DNA of 64,000 nt from Actinacidiphila yanglinensis. Its GTDB lineage: Bacteria; Actinomycetota; Actinomycetes; Streptomycetales; Streptomycetaceae. Positions 55,719-63,964 of the stretch are shown here, in pieces (position 1 is the first letter of the stretch; the number at the start of each line of letters is the position of its first letter). The position numbers and the translations under genes are program-made. A model generated the notes under the pieces. That model was given only the letters and a program-made list of their open reading frames with translations. It was not told the DNA's origin and ran no database searches. Location of the stretch: the NCBI RefSeq assembly GCF_900107965.1, contig NZ_FNVU01000010.1:124001-188000 (forward strand), written 5' to 3'.

Positions 55719-56353
55719 GAACGGCCTCCTCGGGTGTCGACGGGCTCGCGTGGCACGACGCACAGCGCCGACGTCTCGCTCTGCATGAGGGTGTGGACGA
55801 AGAGCAGGTCGACCCCGTCCGGGCCGCCGGCCGCCAGCCGGTGCGGCACGAGCGAGTCGAAGTGGGCGGAGTCTCCCGCGGCCAGGCGGTGGGCGCGCTC
55901 GCCCAGGGTCAGTTCGAGCACCCCGGCGGTGACGTAGAGCCACTCCTCGCCGGGGTGCACCCGGACCAGGCCGCCCTGGGCCCGGGCGGGCACGTGCACG
56001 CGCAATGCCTGCATGGCCCGCCCGGTACCGCCGGCCCGCCGGTACGTCCAGCCGCCGGCGGGTACCGCCGCCATGGAGGCGCCGCGTACGATGGGATCGG
56101 GTTCGGCGGCCGTCTCGCCCAGCAGGTCCGAGACGGTGGTGCCGTACAACCGGGCGAGGCCGAGCAGGACGGGCAGCGACGGCTGGCGCAGGCCGGACTC
56201 CAGGCGGGACAGGTGTGCGGCCGACAGGCCGGTGCGGCGGGCCGCGGCCTCCAGGGTGAGGCCGCTCGCGCGGCGCTGGTCGCGCAGCCGCGGGGCCAGC
56301 ACCGGGGTGGAGGCGCCGGGCTCCGCGTCCGGGGTGTCGGTCGCGTCGTCCAT
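55715..56353 (-). CDS. XRE-family regulator with C-terminal cupin
   Basis: 212 residues. HTH: LRDQRRASGLTLEAAARRTGLSAAHLSRLESGLRQPSLPVLLGLARLYG. Cupin: ALRVHVPARAQGGLVRVHPGEEWLYVTAGVLELTLGERAHRLAAGDSAHFDSLVPHRL, with the two conserved cupin motifs (HPGEEW and HFDSLVPHRL). Such regulators sense small molecules or metals through the cupin. Two matched palindromes sit just upstream of its start. It may control itself, the DUF6126-like gene, and perhaps the antiporter. Confidence 0.9.
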   Translation of the reverse strand: MDDATDTPDAEPGASTPVLAPRLRDQRRASGLTLEAAARRTGLSAAHLSRLESGLRQPSLPVLLGLARLYGTTVSDLLGETAAEPDPIVRGASMAAVPAGGWTYRRAGGTGRAMQALRVHVPARAQGGLVRVHPGEEWLYVTAGVLELTLGERAHRLAAGDSAHFDSLVPHRLAAGGPDGVDLLFVHTLMQSETSALCVVPREPVDTRGGRS

Positions 56354-56374
56354 GCCTTCATGGAACAGCAGATG

Positions 56375-56408
56375 TGCCTCAGGGGCAAAGTTCTTGCCTC
56401 AGAGGCAA
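56375..56408 (-). promoter_or_regulatory. Twin palindromic operators of the XRE-cupin gene
   Basis: TTGCCTCAGAGGCAA (56394-56408) is a perfect 7+1+7 palindrome, and TGCCTCAGGGGCA (56375-56387) is a near copy whose centre is 20 bp away, two helical turns. They lie 22-55 bp upstream of the regulator's ATG. Confidence 0.75.
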
Positions 56409-56448
56409 AAGGCCCCGCCCGATCCCGGTGAACGCCCAGGTGAGCGGG

Positions 56449-57762
56449 TCAGGGCGTCCGGCCGTCCGCCGCCGCGGCCTCCACCGGCCAGGACGCGTCG
56501 TCCGCGGCCCCGGCTCCGGCCGGCTCTTGCTCCTCCCGCACCCCGCCGTCCCACCGGTCCCACAGCCGCAGCAGCGGCGTCGCCATCACCGTGGTCACCA
56601 CCGCCACCATCACCAGCACCGTGAACATCGAGGGCGACACGATCCCCTCCGACAGCCCGACGTTGATCGCGATCAGCTGCATCAGGCCGCGCGCGTTCAT
56701 CAGGGTGCCGATCCGCAGCGCCACCCCGGACGGCTGCCCGGCCAGCCTGGCCGCGGCCCAGCAGGCGCCGAACTTCCCGACCACCGCCGCCGCCGTGCAG
56801 CCCACCGCGAACAGCAGCAGCCGCGGATCGCCCAGCAGCCCGGTGTCCGTGTTCAGCCCCGAGTAGGTGAAGAACAGCGGCAGCAGCAGCGTCCTGCTGA
56901 GCGGCGCGGTCTGCTCGATCGCCCGGTCGATGCGCGGCGAGCGCGGGTACGCGGCCCCCAGGCTGAACGCGCCGAACACCGCGTACAGGCCGATCCGGTC
57001 GGTGTACCAGGCGGACAGGCACAGCAACAGCAGGGTGCCGAGCAGCAGTTGCTCGGAGCTGAGCCGCTCGCAGGCCCGCAGCAGCGGTGCGCGCAGCCGC
57101 ACCAGCGCGACCAGGACGGCCACCAGCCCAGCCGCGCCGGTGGTGGCGAGCACCACCGTGTGCGCGCTGCCCCGCGCCAGGCTGACCACGCCGGCCAGCA
57201 GGATCCACGCGGCCACGTCGTCCAGCGCGCCGGCCGCCAGCGAGATGGTGCCGAACGACGTGCCGCTCAGCCCGTTCTCGGTGATGATCCGGGCCAGCAT
57301 CGGGAACGCGGTGATGGCCAGCGTCACCCCCACGAACAGCACGGTCACGTGCAGCGGCACGCCCGGCGGCGAGGTGTCGACCGAGCCGCGCACCGCCCAG
57401 GTCAGCCCGGCGCCCAGCAGCAGCGGCACCGTGCTGCCCGCCACGGAGATCAGCGCCGCGGACCGCAGCACCGGCCTGATCCGCTCCAGCCGGAACTCGT
57501 ACCCCGACTGGAACATGAAGAGGGTCAGGCCGAGTTGCCCGGTCACGTAGAGCATCGGGCGCAGGTCGGCGGGGAAGAGGTGGTGCTCGACCGACGGCAG
57601 CACCAGCCCCAGCACCGACGGGCCGAGCAGTACCCCGGCGATCATCTCGGCGACGACGGGTGGCTGCCCGAGCGGTCGCAGCAGCAGCGCCACCCCCCGG
57701 CACAGCAGCAGGATGACGACGACGGCCAGCAGGAACGCGGTGCCCAGTGCGGTGGTGGACAT
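56449..57762 (-). CDS. CPA2-type cation/proton antiporter
   Basis: 437 residues from ATG 57762, with 12-13 membrane helices. GQPPVVAEMIAGVLLGPSVLG, GLTLFMFQSGYEF, ITAFPMLARIITENGLSG and AGALDDVAAWILLAGV (the DD-type ion site) are CPA2/KefB-NhaS3 signatures; SWYTDRIGLYAVFGAFSLGAAYP and LMNARGLMQLIAINVGL follow. The short tail has no RCK domain. It exchanges Na+ or K+ for protons. It is the last gene of the minus-strand run after the P450 (65-nt gap) and could be cotranscribed. Confidence 0.9.
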   Translation of the reverse strand: MSTTALGTAFLLAVVVILLLCRGVALLLRPLGQPPVVAEMIAGVLLGPSVLGLVLPSVEHHLFPADLRPMLYVTGQLGLTLFMFQSGYEFRLERIRPVLRSAALISVAGSTVPLLLGAGLTWAVRGSVDTSPPGVPLHVTVLFVGVTLAITAFPMLARIITENGLSGTSFGTISLAAGALDDVAAWILLAGVVSLARGSAHTVVLATTGAAGLVAVLVALVRLRAPLLRACERLSSEQLLLGTLLLLCLSAWYTDRIGLYAVFGAFSLGAAYPRSPRIDRAIEQTAPLSRTLLLPLFFTYSGLNTDTGLLGDPRLLLFAVGCTAAAVVGKFGACWAAARLAGQPSGVALRIGTLMNARGLMQLIAINVGLSEGIVSPSMFTVLVMVAVVTTVMATPLLRLWDRWDGGVREEQEPAGAGAADDASWPVEAAAADGRTP

Positions 57763-57827
57763 GGACGGTCTGCCCTTCGGCGGGGAGCGGCGCGGGGAGG
57801 GGGGAAACCCGGGTCGGCGGCGCGGGT

Positions 57828-59279
57828 CTAGCGGTGCCGGGGACACCCCGGCGGTTCGGCGGACGGCAGCGGGCAGCCCTGGGTGTCGTGCGTGGCGAAC
57901 CACGTCCGGGTCAGCCCCAGCCGGCGGGCGTCGACCACCATCCAGGTGCCGAGCACGAACTGCAGCACGCTGCGCCCCACGTCCTCCCAGCGGTCGCGCA
58001 CCCGCAGCGCGGCCAGCGCGGCGACCACCAGGTGCCGGGGCAGCGGCCGTTCGCGGCGGACCAGCAGGCAGGGCGCCCGGTGCGGGATGGAGCGGGTGTG
58101 GGACACCGACGAGTACAGGGTGAAGCGGCCGAGCATCTTGCGGGTGACGGCCCGCATCACCAGCGGCGACAACCGCCAGGCGGGACACGGCCGGTTGGCC
58201 GCCACCCCGAACGGGATGTGGTGCGCGTCCTTCGTCGACAGACGCTCCCAGCGGCCGGGGTCGAAGACCTCCGGGTCCTGGTGGCCGGTGGCATGGTAGG
58301 CCGGGTAGTCGAAGCACAGCACGGTGCCGGCCGGGTAGGAGGCACCCTCGCCGAGGTCGATGTCGGCGCCGGTGATCCGGTGCGCGATGCCGAACAGCGG
58401 GTACATCCGCAGCGTCTCGTTCATGACGTTGCCCAGGTAGCCGTCGTCGTCGGGATGTTCGGCCAGCCGGCGCTGGATGTCCTGGCGCCGGGCGAGCACC
58501 AGCAGCAGATGCGCCATCGCCTCCGACATCTGCACGACGGCGGTGTTGAAGAAGGTGCCCTGCAGGTAGTGGGCACGGTCCCGGGCGGTGCCGAGCGCGG
58601 CGGGCAACTCGTGCGGCACCTCGCCCGCGGCCAGCCGGCGCAGCAGGTAGCGGGTCAGCCGGGTGCGCCGGCGCATGTGCCGCAGCCGAGTGTTCTTCAG
58701 GGAGTTGACGACGTCCTCGGCGTTGTCCACGATCAGCCGCCGCGCGTGCGGCGGGCACGGCTCGCGGAACACCAGCTCGTAGAAGAACTCGGCCCACACC
58801 GGCATCATCAGGTCGCGCAGCCGCACCAGCGCCACGCCGCCCGACGGCCGGCCGCCGCCCGCCCCCCGCACCGGCAGCCGCTCGTCCAGCACCCGGGCCG
58901 CGCACCGGGCCGCCACGGCCGACAGCTCCGCGCTGGTCCCGGCGAGGATCGCGCTGGTGGTGCGGGCCACCGCGTCGTAGCGCGGGCCGGGCTCCAGGTG
59001 CTCCTGGTGCACCTCGGGCCCGGGCGACAGCCAGTACCAGAACAGGTCCGACAGCCCCGCTCCCTTGCTGCGGCCGTTCGCGGCGGGGTGCGCGTACAGC
59101 TCGGCGAACCGCTCCGGCCCGACCTGCTCGTTCGGCACCACGACGCCCTCGGGGCCGTTGACCTTCGCGAACACCCGCACCCGGAGCGAGACCAGGGCCC
59201 TGGGCAGCCAGTACGGGCTGGACAGCGCGAGGCCGGCGGCGGCGGTCCGGGCCAGCGTGCGGGCCGGGCTCGCGGTCAT
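57828..59279 (-). CDS. Cytochrome P450 lacking the acid-alcohol pair, with a long C-terminal tail
   Basis: 483 residues from ATG 59279, overlapping the upstream gene by 4 nt. The K-helix ExxR (NVMNETLRMYP), the PERF-like DPEVFDPGRWERL and the haem loop FGVAANRPCPAWRLSP (Cys near residue 365) identify a P450. In the I-helix, where AGxE/DTT is expected, the aligned sequence is TAVVQMSEA, so the proton-relay acid and threonine are absent. About 118 residues follow the Cys, some 60 more than usual. Together these suggest unusual chemistry. No ferredoxin is adjacent. Confidence 0.87.
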   Translation of the reverse strand: MTASPARTLARTAAAGLALSSPYWLPRALVSLRVRVFAKVNGPEGVVVPNEQVGPERFAELYAHPAANGRSKGAGLSDLFWYWLSPGPEVHQEHLEPGPRYDAVARTTSAILAGTSAELSAVAARCAARVLDERLPVRGAGGGRPSGGVALVRLRDLMMPVWAEFFYELVFREPCPPHARRLIVDNAEDVVNSLKNTRLRHMRRRTRLTRYLLRRLAAGEVPHELPAALGTARDRAHYLQGTFFNTAVVQMSEAMAHLLLVLARRQDIQRRLAEHPDDDGYLGNVMNETLRMYPLFGIAHRITGADIDLGEGASYPAGTVLCFDYPAYHATGHQDPEVFDPGRWERLSTKDAHHIPFGVAANRPCPAWRLSPLVMRAVTRKMLGRFTLYSSVSHTRSIPHRAPCLLVRRERPLPRHLVVAALAALRVRDRWEDVGRSVLQFVLGTWMVVDARRLGLTRTWFATHDTQGCPLPSAEPPGCPRHR

Positions 59280-60403
59280 CCGCCCGCCACCCCCCGCGCA
59301 CCGCGCAGGACCACCTGGTCCCGGTTGAGGTCGGCGCAGTCCCGGGCCCCGCACAGGGCGAGCACGTGCGCGGTCTGCCCGGTCAGCTCGGCCAGCACCC
59401 GGGCCACCCCGGCCTCGCCCTCCGCGGCCAGCCCCCACAGCACCGGCCGGCCCACGCCGACGGCCGCCGCGCCCAGCGCGAGCGCGGTCACCACGTCGGC
59501 GCCGGAGCGTATCCCGCCGTCGAGCAGCACCGGGATGCGGCCGGCCACCGCCTCGGTGATCCGGGGCAGCGCCTCGACGGTGGCGGGCGCGGCGTCGAGC
59601 TGCCGCCCGCCGTGGTTGGACACGATCAGCCCCGCCGCGCCCTCGCCGATCGCGTGGCGCGCGTCGTCGGGATGCAGCACCCCCTTGACCAGGATGGGCA
59701 GTTCGGTGCGCTCCCGCAGCCCGCGCAGGTGGTCCCAGGACAGCGCGGGGCTCATCGCGATGTCGAGGGGCGCGTCCGGCGGTGCGCCGGGCAGGCCGCG
59801 CATGTTCTCCGCCGCCATCCCGGGCGGCAGGTCGTGGAAGCCGTTGCGGTCGTCGCGGGCGCGCCGGCCGAAGACGGGGGAGTCCGCGGTGACCACCAGC
59901 GCGGTGCAGCCCGCCTCCTCGGCCCGGCGGACCAGGGCCTCGGTGACGTCGGCCCGAGGTTGCAGGTAGAGCTGGAACCACACCGCCGCGTCGGCCCGGA
60001 CCTCGCGGGCCGCGGCGACCACGTCGGCGACCGCGGTGGTCGACGCCATCGAGGTGATCAGCACGGTGCCGGCGGCCGCGGCCGCACGGGCGGTGGCCCG
60101 CTCGCCCTCGTGGTGGGCGAGCCGGTGGAAGGCGGTCGGCGCGATCAGGACCGGCGTCGAGGCGCGGGCGCCGGGCAGTTCGACCGCGGTGTCCGGCTCG
60201 CCCGCGCCGCGCAGTACCCGCGGCAGCAGGGCGAGCCGGCCGAAGGCCCGGACGTTCTCGGCGAGCGCGGTCTCCCGGCCGGCGCCGCCCTCGAAGAAGT
60301 CCCAGTGCGCGGGTTCGAGCCGGGCCCTGGCCTTGCCGCGCAGCTCGCCGAGCACGCCGGAGGTGGCCTCGGGCACGCCGGACGTGGCCTCGGCGTCGGT
60401 CAC
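59276..60403 (-). CDS. FMN-dependent alpha-hydroxy-acid oxidase
   Basis: 375 residues from GTG 60403, overlapping the FAD gene's stop in GTGA. Family motifs: PVLIAPTAFHRLAHHEGERATARAAAAAG, WFQLYLQPRADVT, ILVKGVLHPDDARHA (flavin Lys), GLIVSNHGGRQLDAAPATVEALPRI (catalytic His and substrate Arg) and VLLDGGIRSGADVVTALALGAAAVGVGRP. It oxidises an alpha-hydroxy acid to the 2-oxo acid, making peroxide with oxygen. Relatives include lactate, glycolate and 4-hydroxymandelate oxidases; the last acts in glycopeptide-antibiotic pathways. Confidence 0.92.
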   Translation of the reverse strand: MTDAEATSGVPEATSGVLGELRGKARARLEPAHWDFFEGGAGRETALAENVRAFGRLALLPRVLRGAGEPDTAVELPGARASTPVLIAPTAFHRLAHHEGERATARAAAAAGTVLITSMASTTAVADVVAAAREVRADAAVWFQLYLQPRADVTEALVRRAEEAGCTALVVTADSPVFGRRARDDRNGFHDLPPGMAAENMRGLPGAPPDAPLDIAMSPALSWDHLRGLRERTELPILVKGVLHPDDARHAIGEGAAGLIVSNHGGRQLDAAPATVEALPRITEAVAGRIPVLLDGGIRSGADVVTALALGAAAVGVGRPVLWGLAAEGEAGVARVLAELTGQTAHVLALCGARDCADLNRDQVVLRGARGVAGG

Positions 60404-62037
60404 GACGGTCCCGCGGCGGCGGGGTGCGACGCCGGGAAGAGGTGCGTGGCCAGGAAGCGGACGAGGGGAGCCCGGTGCACCTGCTCGCTGTCCCACTCGT
60501 TTTCCAGGTTCTCCGTGATGTGGTGCTCGGAGAGGGTCTTGCCGTCCTGCCACAGCCGGACCACGGGGTGCAGGTAGCGGCTGTCGAGCCCGCCGGTGTC
60601 CTGCTGCGAGAGCCGGTTCACCGTGATGTCGAACGGGTTCACCTTGTCGTGGTCGGCGCCGTACTCGAGGGTGACGGTCAGGTAGCGGTCCACCGGGCCG
60701 AACCCGCCCTCGCCGAGCGCCCGGTGCAGGTGGTCGATCGGCAACTCCTCGTAGTAGCCGAGCGTTTCGGTGCCGACCAGGACCGCGTCGCCGAGGAAGG
60801 CGAACAACTGCCACAGCGCGGAGGAGCGGTTGACCCGCGCGAGCACGGCGTCGGCGACCGCCTCCGGTGCGGCGGCGAGCGGCGTGGCCGGCCACGGCTC
60901 GCCGTGGTAGCGCCGGGCCAGGATGCGGTCCAGGGCCCGTACCCCGTACCGGAAGCCGTGGATGAAGCCGCTGGTCGACCGCTTGAAGTCGCGGACCTGG
61001 GTGATGGTGCCGGCGAAATACAGGTCGGGGACGTTGGTCGACTCCCAGGCGTCGGTCTGCGCCGGGAACCGGTCCTTGATCGTCAACTCGGGCCGGCACT
61101 CCTCGGCGAAGACACCGGCGTCGAATCGGAATCCGGTGGCCAGGATCACCCGGTCGTAGCTGATCTCCTTGACCACTTCCGCGACCCGGGAGAATTTCAC
61201 CGCCACCCGATAGGGGCCGTCCTCTCCTGTTCTCCTGATGGAGAGCACCTCGCCGTCCAGCAGGGCATTCTGCGACTTGAGCTGATAGGTGTCGAGGAAG
61301 TTGTTGTTCACTGCACGGAGATGGCCGACGAAATGGGTCTGCCAGGCCAGCCGGAGCGACCCGGGACCCACCATGTGAATCACCGCGGTGGTCTCGATGA
61401 GATTGTCGGCGGTTTCGAAGGCGGAGTTGCCGCGGCCGATGATCAATACCCGCTGATCGGTGAAATCCTCCGGGTCGACCGACACCTCGTCATACCGCTC
61501 GGCGAGTTCCACGCCGTCGATCGGCGGAATGTAGGGACGGGACACCCCGGTGGCCATGATCAGGCGCTTCGCCCGCAGGACGGTGCCGTCGGCGGTGTGG
61601 ACCGCGAAGTCCCCGCGAGGGGCGGCGGAGTCGCCGGTTCCGGCGTCGGCGGTGGGGCGACTGATGCGGGTGATGCGGGTGTTGTACCGGATGCGCAGCC
61701 GGTGGGTCGCGGCGAAGTCCGCGAGGTAGTCGACCATGGCGTCGGCCGGCGGGAAATACCGGGGGGTGACCGCGGTGAACAGCGGGGCGCCCTCGTCGGA
61801 CAGCAGGGAGTTCCAGTCGGTACGCAGCCGCAGTTCCGGGTCGTCCCAGCCGGTGTGCACCTTGTTGCTGGATATCATCGTGCGGTGCCGGGGGAATCTG
61901 GTGAAGAACGTGCCCGGCGCCGGGCCCGCCTCCACCACCAGGTAATCGCGACCGGCGCGTTCGAGGAAATAGCCGGCCTGGACCCCGGCGGGTCCCGCGC
62001 CGACCACCAGGTAATCGATCCGCTCGTCTCCGGACAC
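60400..62037 (-). CDS. FAD/NAD(P)-dependent oxidoreductase (FOXRED2/flavin-monooxygenase-like)
   Basis: 545 residues from GTG 62037 (AGGAGGGCAT). Two Rossmann sites: IDYLVVGAGPAGVQAGYFLERAG for FAD and VLIIGRGNSAFETADNLIE for NAD(P)H, then VILATGFRFDAGVF and VPDLYFAGTITQVRDFKRSTSGFIHGFRYG. PRHRTMISSNKVHTGWDDPELRLRTDW matches FOXRED2-like flavoproteins. A C-terminal region of about 150 residues has no motif I know. It is first in the operon, coupled to the hydroxy-acid oxidase. Confidence 0.87.
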   Translation of the reverse strand: MSGDERIDYLVVGAGPAGVQAGYFLERAGRDYLVVEAGPAPGTFFTRFPRHRTMISSNKVHTGWDDPELRLRTDWNSLLSDEGAPLFTAVTPRYFPPADAMVDYLADFAATHRLRIRYNTRITRISRPTADAGTGDSAAPRGDFAVHTADGTVLRAKRLIMATGVSRPYIPPIDGVELAERYDEVSVDPEDFTDQRVLIIGRGNSAFETADNLIETTAVIHMVGPGSLRLAWQTHFVGHLRAVNNNFLDTYQLKSQNALLDGEVLSIRRTGEDGPYRVAVKFSRVAEVVKEISYDRVILATGFRFDAGVFAEECRPELTIKDRFPAQTDAWESTNVPDLYFAGTITQVRDFKRSTSGFIHGFRYGVRALDRILARRYHGEPWPATPLAAAPEAVADAVLARVNRSSALWQLFAFLGDAVLVGTETLGYYEELPIDHLHRALGEGGFGPVDRYLTVTLEYGADHDKVNPFDITVNRLSQQDTGGLDSRYLHPVVRLWQDGKTLSEHHITENLENEWDSEQVHRAPLVRFLATHLFPASHPAAAGPS

Positions 62038-62109
62038 ATGCCCTCCTGGTTCCGATGGGGATGCGGCACACCCTAGTTGAGGCTTCAAAGAGTCTTCCAG
62101 AGTGCGTAA

Positions 62110-62125
62110 TGTGATCCATGTCACA
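62110..62125. promoter_or_regulatory. CRP-type palindrome in the divergent promoter region
   Basis: TGTGATCCATGTCACA is a perfect TGTGA-N6-TCACA site and also fits GTG-N6-GNCAC, the Streptomyces Crp motif as I recall it. It lies between the FAD-oxidoreductase start (62037) and the ligase start (62284). Confidence 0.55.
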
Positions 62126-62283
62126 GGGCTTCACGGGCAAGGAAATCGCCGCCGCCGGATAACTTCGCCCTCGGTCCTGTCCGTTCGGCGAGCGGCACAC
62201 CGGGCAAAGTCGCGCACGTCCCCGGGCAGGTCGCCCGCGGCCGAAATACCCCCGGTGGCCGCCTGCGTGGAGCGGAGGAAACG

Positions 62284-63927
62284 ATGAACAATCCGGCCGA
62301 ACCGGTATTTCCGCAGCCCCTGATCGACGCATTCACCCGCGACCCGGACACTCCCGCCTTCGAGTTCCGGACACGGCCCGTCGGCCGCGGCCGGGTACTC
62401 GGCATGGTCCGCGCCTGCGCCGCCGCCCTCGCCGCCGCGGGACTCGGCCCCGGCCGCGGCATCGCCGTCACCACCGACGTGACCCCCGCCGGCTTCGCCG
62501 CCCAGATCGCCGCGCACCTGCTCGGCTGCCGCGTCACCGGCCTGCGCCCCGGCCTGACGCCCGGTCAACTCCGCCACGTGCTCGCCCAGGACGTCCACGC
62601 GGTCCTCACCGACGACACCACCCGCACGGAGGCACTCACCGCTGCGGCCGAGGCAGCAGGTGCCCTCGTCCTCGACCTCGCCCGCGACCTGCTCGACGGC
62701 GGCGACGTCGGTGGCGACCCCGGAGGCAACCGGGACGGCGACACGGACAGCGGCCCGGACCGCGCTCCGGACGGCGGCACCGCCCCCGGCCCCGAACTCG
62801 TCGCGCGCGGCCGGGCGGACGACATCGCCCTGATCACCCTCACCAGCGGCAGCACCGGCAACCCCAAGGGCTGCGCCCAGACCTACCGCGCCCTCGGCGA
62901 CCACTGGTCCTGGCAGCCGCTGCGATGGAGCGACACCACCCGCCAACTCGCCGCCGGCTACCGCAGGTTCCTCCTCTTCGGCACCCTCACCAGCGCGGTC
63001 ATGCTCGAACACCTCGCGCTGTGCCTGCTCAGCGGCGGCACCGCGGTCATCCCCGACGGCCCCGTCTCCTTCCCGCACACCTGGCAGCGCCACCGCGTCA
63101 CCGCCTGCCTGTGCACGGTGCCGCGCCTCTACGAGGTGCTCGCCACCCTGCGCACCGAACACGTCGACACCAGCGCGATGCGGGCCCTGCTGGTGGCGGG
63201 CTCGCCACTCCCTCCGCACCGCCTCGCCGAGGCCGCCGACCGCCTCGGCCCGGTCGTCCACCAGGGCTACGGCCAGACCGAGACCGGCATGCTCGCGCTG
63301 CTCACCCCCGAGGACCAGGTCCGGGAAGGCGACCGGGTACGGGACTCCGTCGGCCGCCCGATGCCCGGCGTCGACGTCTCGGTCCGCGACCCCGAGGGGC
63401 GGCCCGTGCCGGCCGGTACCACCGGCGAGATATGGGTCCGGGCCGGCGGCGCCATGTCCGGCTACTGGCACGACCGGGCGGAGACCCGCGAGGTGGTGCG
63501 CGACGGCTGGATCAGGACCCGCGACCTGGGCACCCTGCGCGACGACGGTTTCCTGCGGCTGGCCGGCCGCGCCCGCGACGTCGTCTTCGTCAACGCGATC
63601 CTCCACTACACCGCCGCCATCGAGTCGGCGCTCACTTCCCACCCCGACGTCGACGAGGCCTACGTCGTCGCCGCCCCCGACGAGGACACCGGCGAGGCCG
63701 CCCACGCCTTCGTCGTCCCGGCCTCGCCCGACCGCGTGCCCGACCCCGCCGCACTGCGCGCCGCCGTACGGGCCGAACTCGGAGACGGCGCCGTCCCGGC
63801 CACCCTCACCGTCCTCGCCGCCGTCCCGGTCGCGCCCAGCGGCAAGCCCGACAAGAGGGCGCTGCGGGAAAGGGTCGTCGCGCAGCAGGGGGATCGCGGC
63901 GGGGCCGGCCGCGTGGAGGCGCCGTAG
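62284..63927 (+). CDS. AMP-forming ligase of the ANL superfamily
   Basis: 547 residues from ATG 62284 (GGAGCGGAGGAAACG). ATP loop DDIALITLTSGSTGNPKGCAQTYRAL, adenine motif HQGYGQTETGMLAL, WIRTRDLGTLRDDGFLRLAGRARDVVFV and the C-terminal catalytic Lys in PVAPSGKPDKRAL are all present. The hinge block NAILHYTAAIESALTSH departs from the usual G.KI.P.EIE. An Asp/Gly-rich loop of about 35 residues (130-170) is inserted before the ATP loop. It activates a carboxylic acid as adenylate or CoA thioester. No carrier domain follows. It is divergent from the oxidative operon. Confidence 0.88.
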   Translation: MNNPAEPVFPQPLIDAFTRDPDTPAFEFRTRPVGRGRVLGMVRACAAALAAAGLGPGRGIAVTTDVTPAGFAAQIAAHLLGCRVTGLRPGLTPGQLRHVLAQDVHAVLTDDTTRTEALTAAAEAAGALVLDLARDLLDGGDVGGDPGGNRDGDTDSGPDRAPDGGTAPGPELVARGRADDIALITLTSGSTGNPKGCAQTYRALGDHWSWQPLRWSDTTRQLAAGYRRFLLFGTLTSAVMLEHLALCLLSGGTAVIPDGPVSFPHTWQRHRVTACLCTVPRLYEVLATLRTEHVDTSAMRALLVAGSPLPPHRLAEAADRLGPVVHQGYGQTETGMLALLTPEDQVREGDRVRDSVGRPMPGVDVSVRDPEGRPVPAGTTGEIWVRAGGAMSGYWHDRAETREVVRDGWIRTRDLGTLRDDGFLRLAGRARDVVFVNAILHYTAAIESALTSHPDVDEAYVVAAPDEDTGEAAHAFVVPASPDRVPDPAALRAAVRAELGDGAVPATLTVLAAVPVAPSGKPDKRALRERVVAQQGDRGGAGRVEAP

Positions 63928-63948
63928 CCCGGCCGCCGATGACTTTTC

Positions 63949-63964
63949 GGACCGCCGCCGGTCC
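63949..63964 (+). terminator. Hairpin after the ligase gene
   Basis: GGACC (63949-63953) pairs with GGTCC (63960-63964) around GCCGCC and is followed by TTAT, 22 nt after the stop. Confidence 0.4.
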
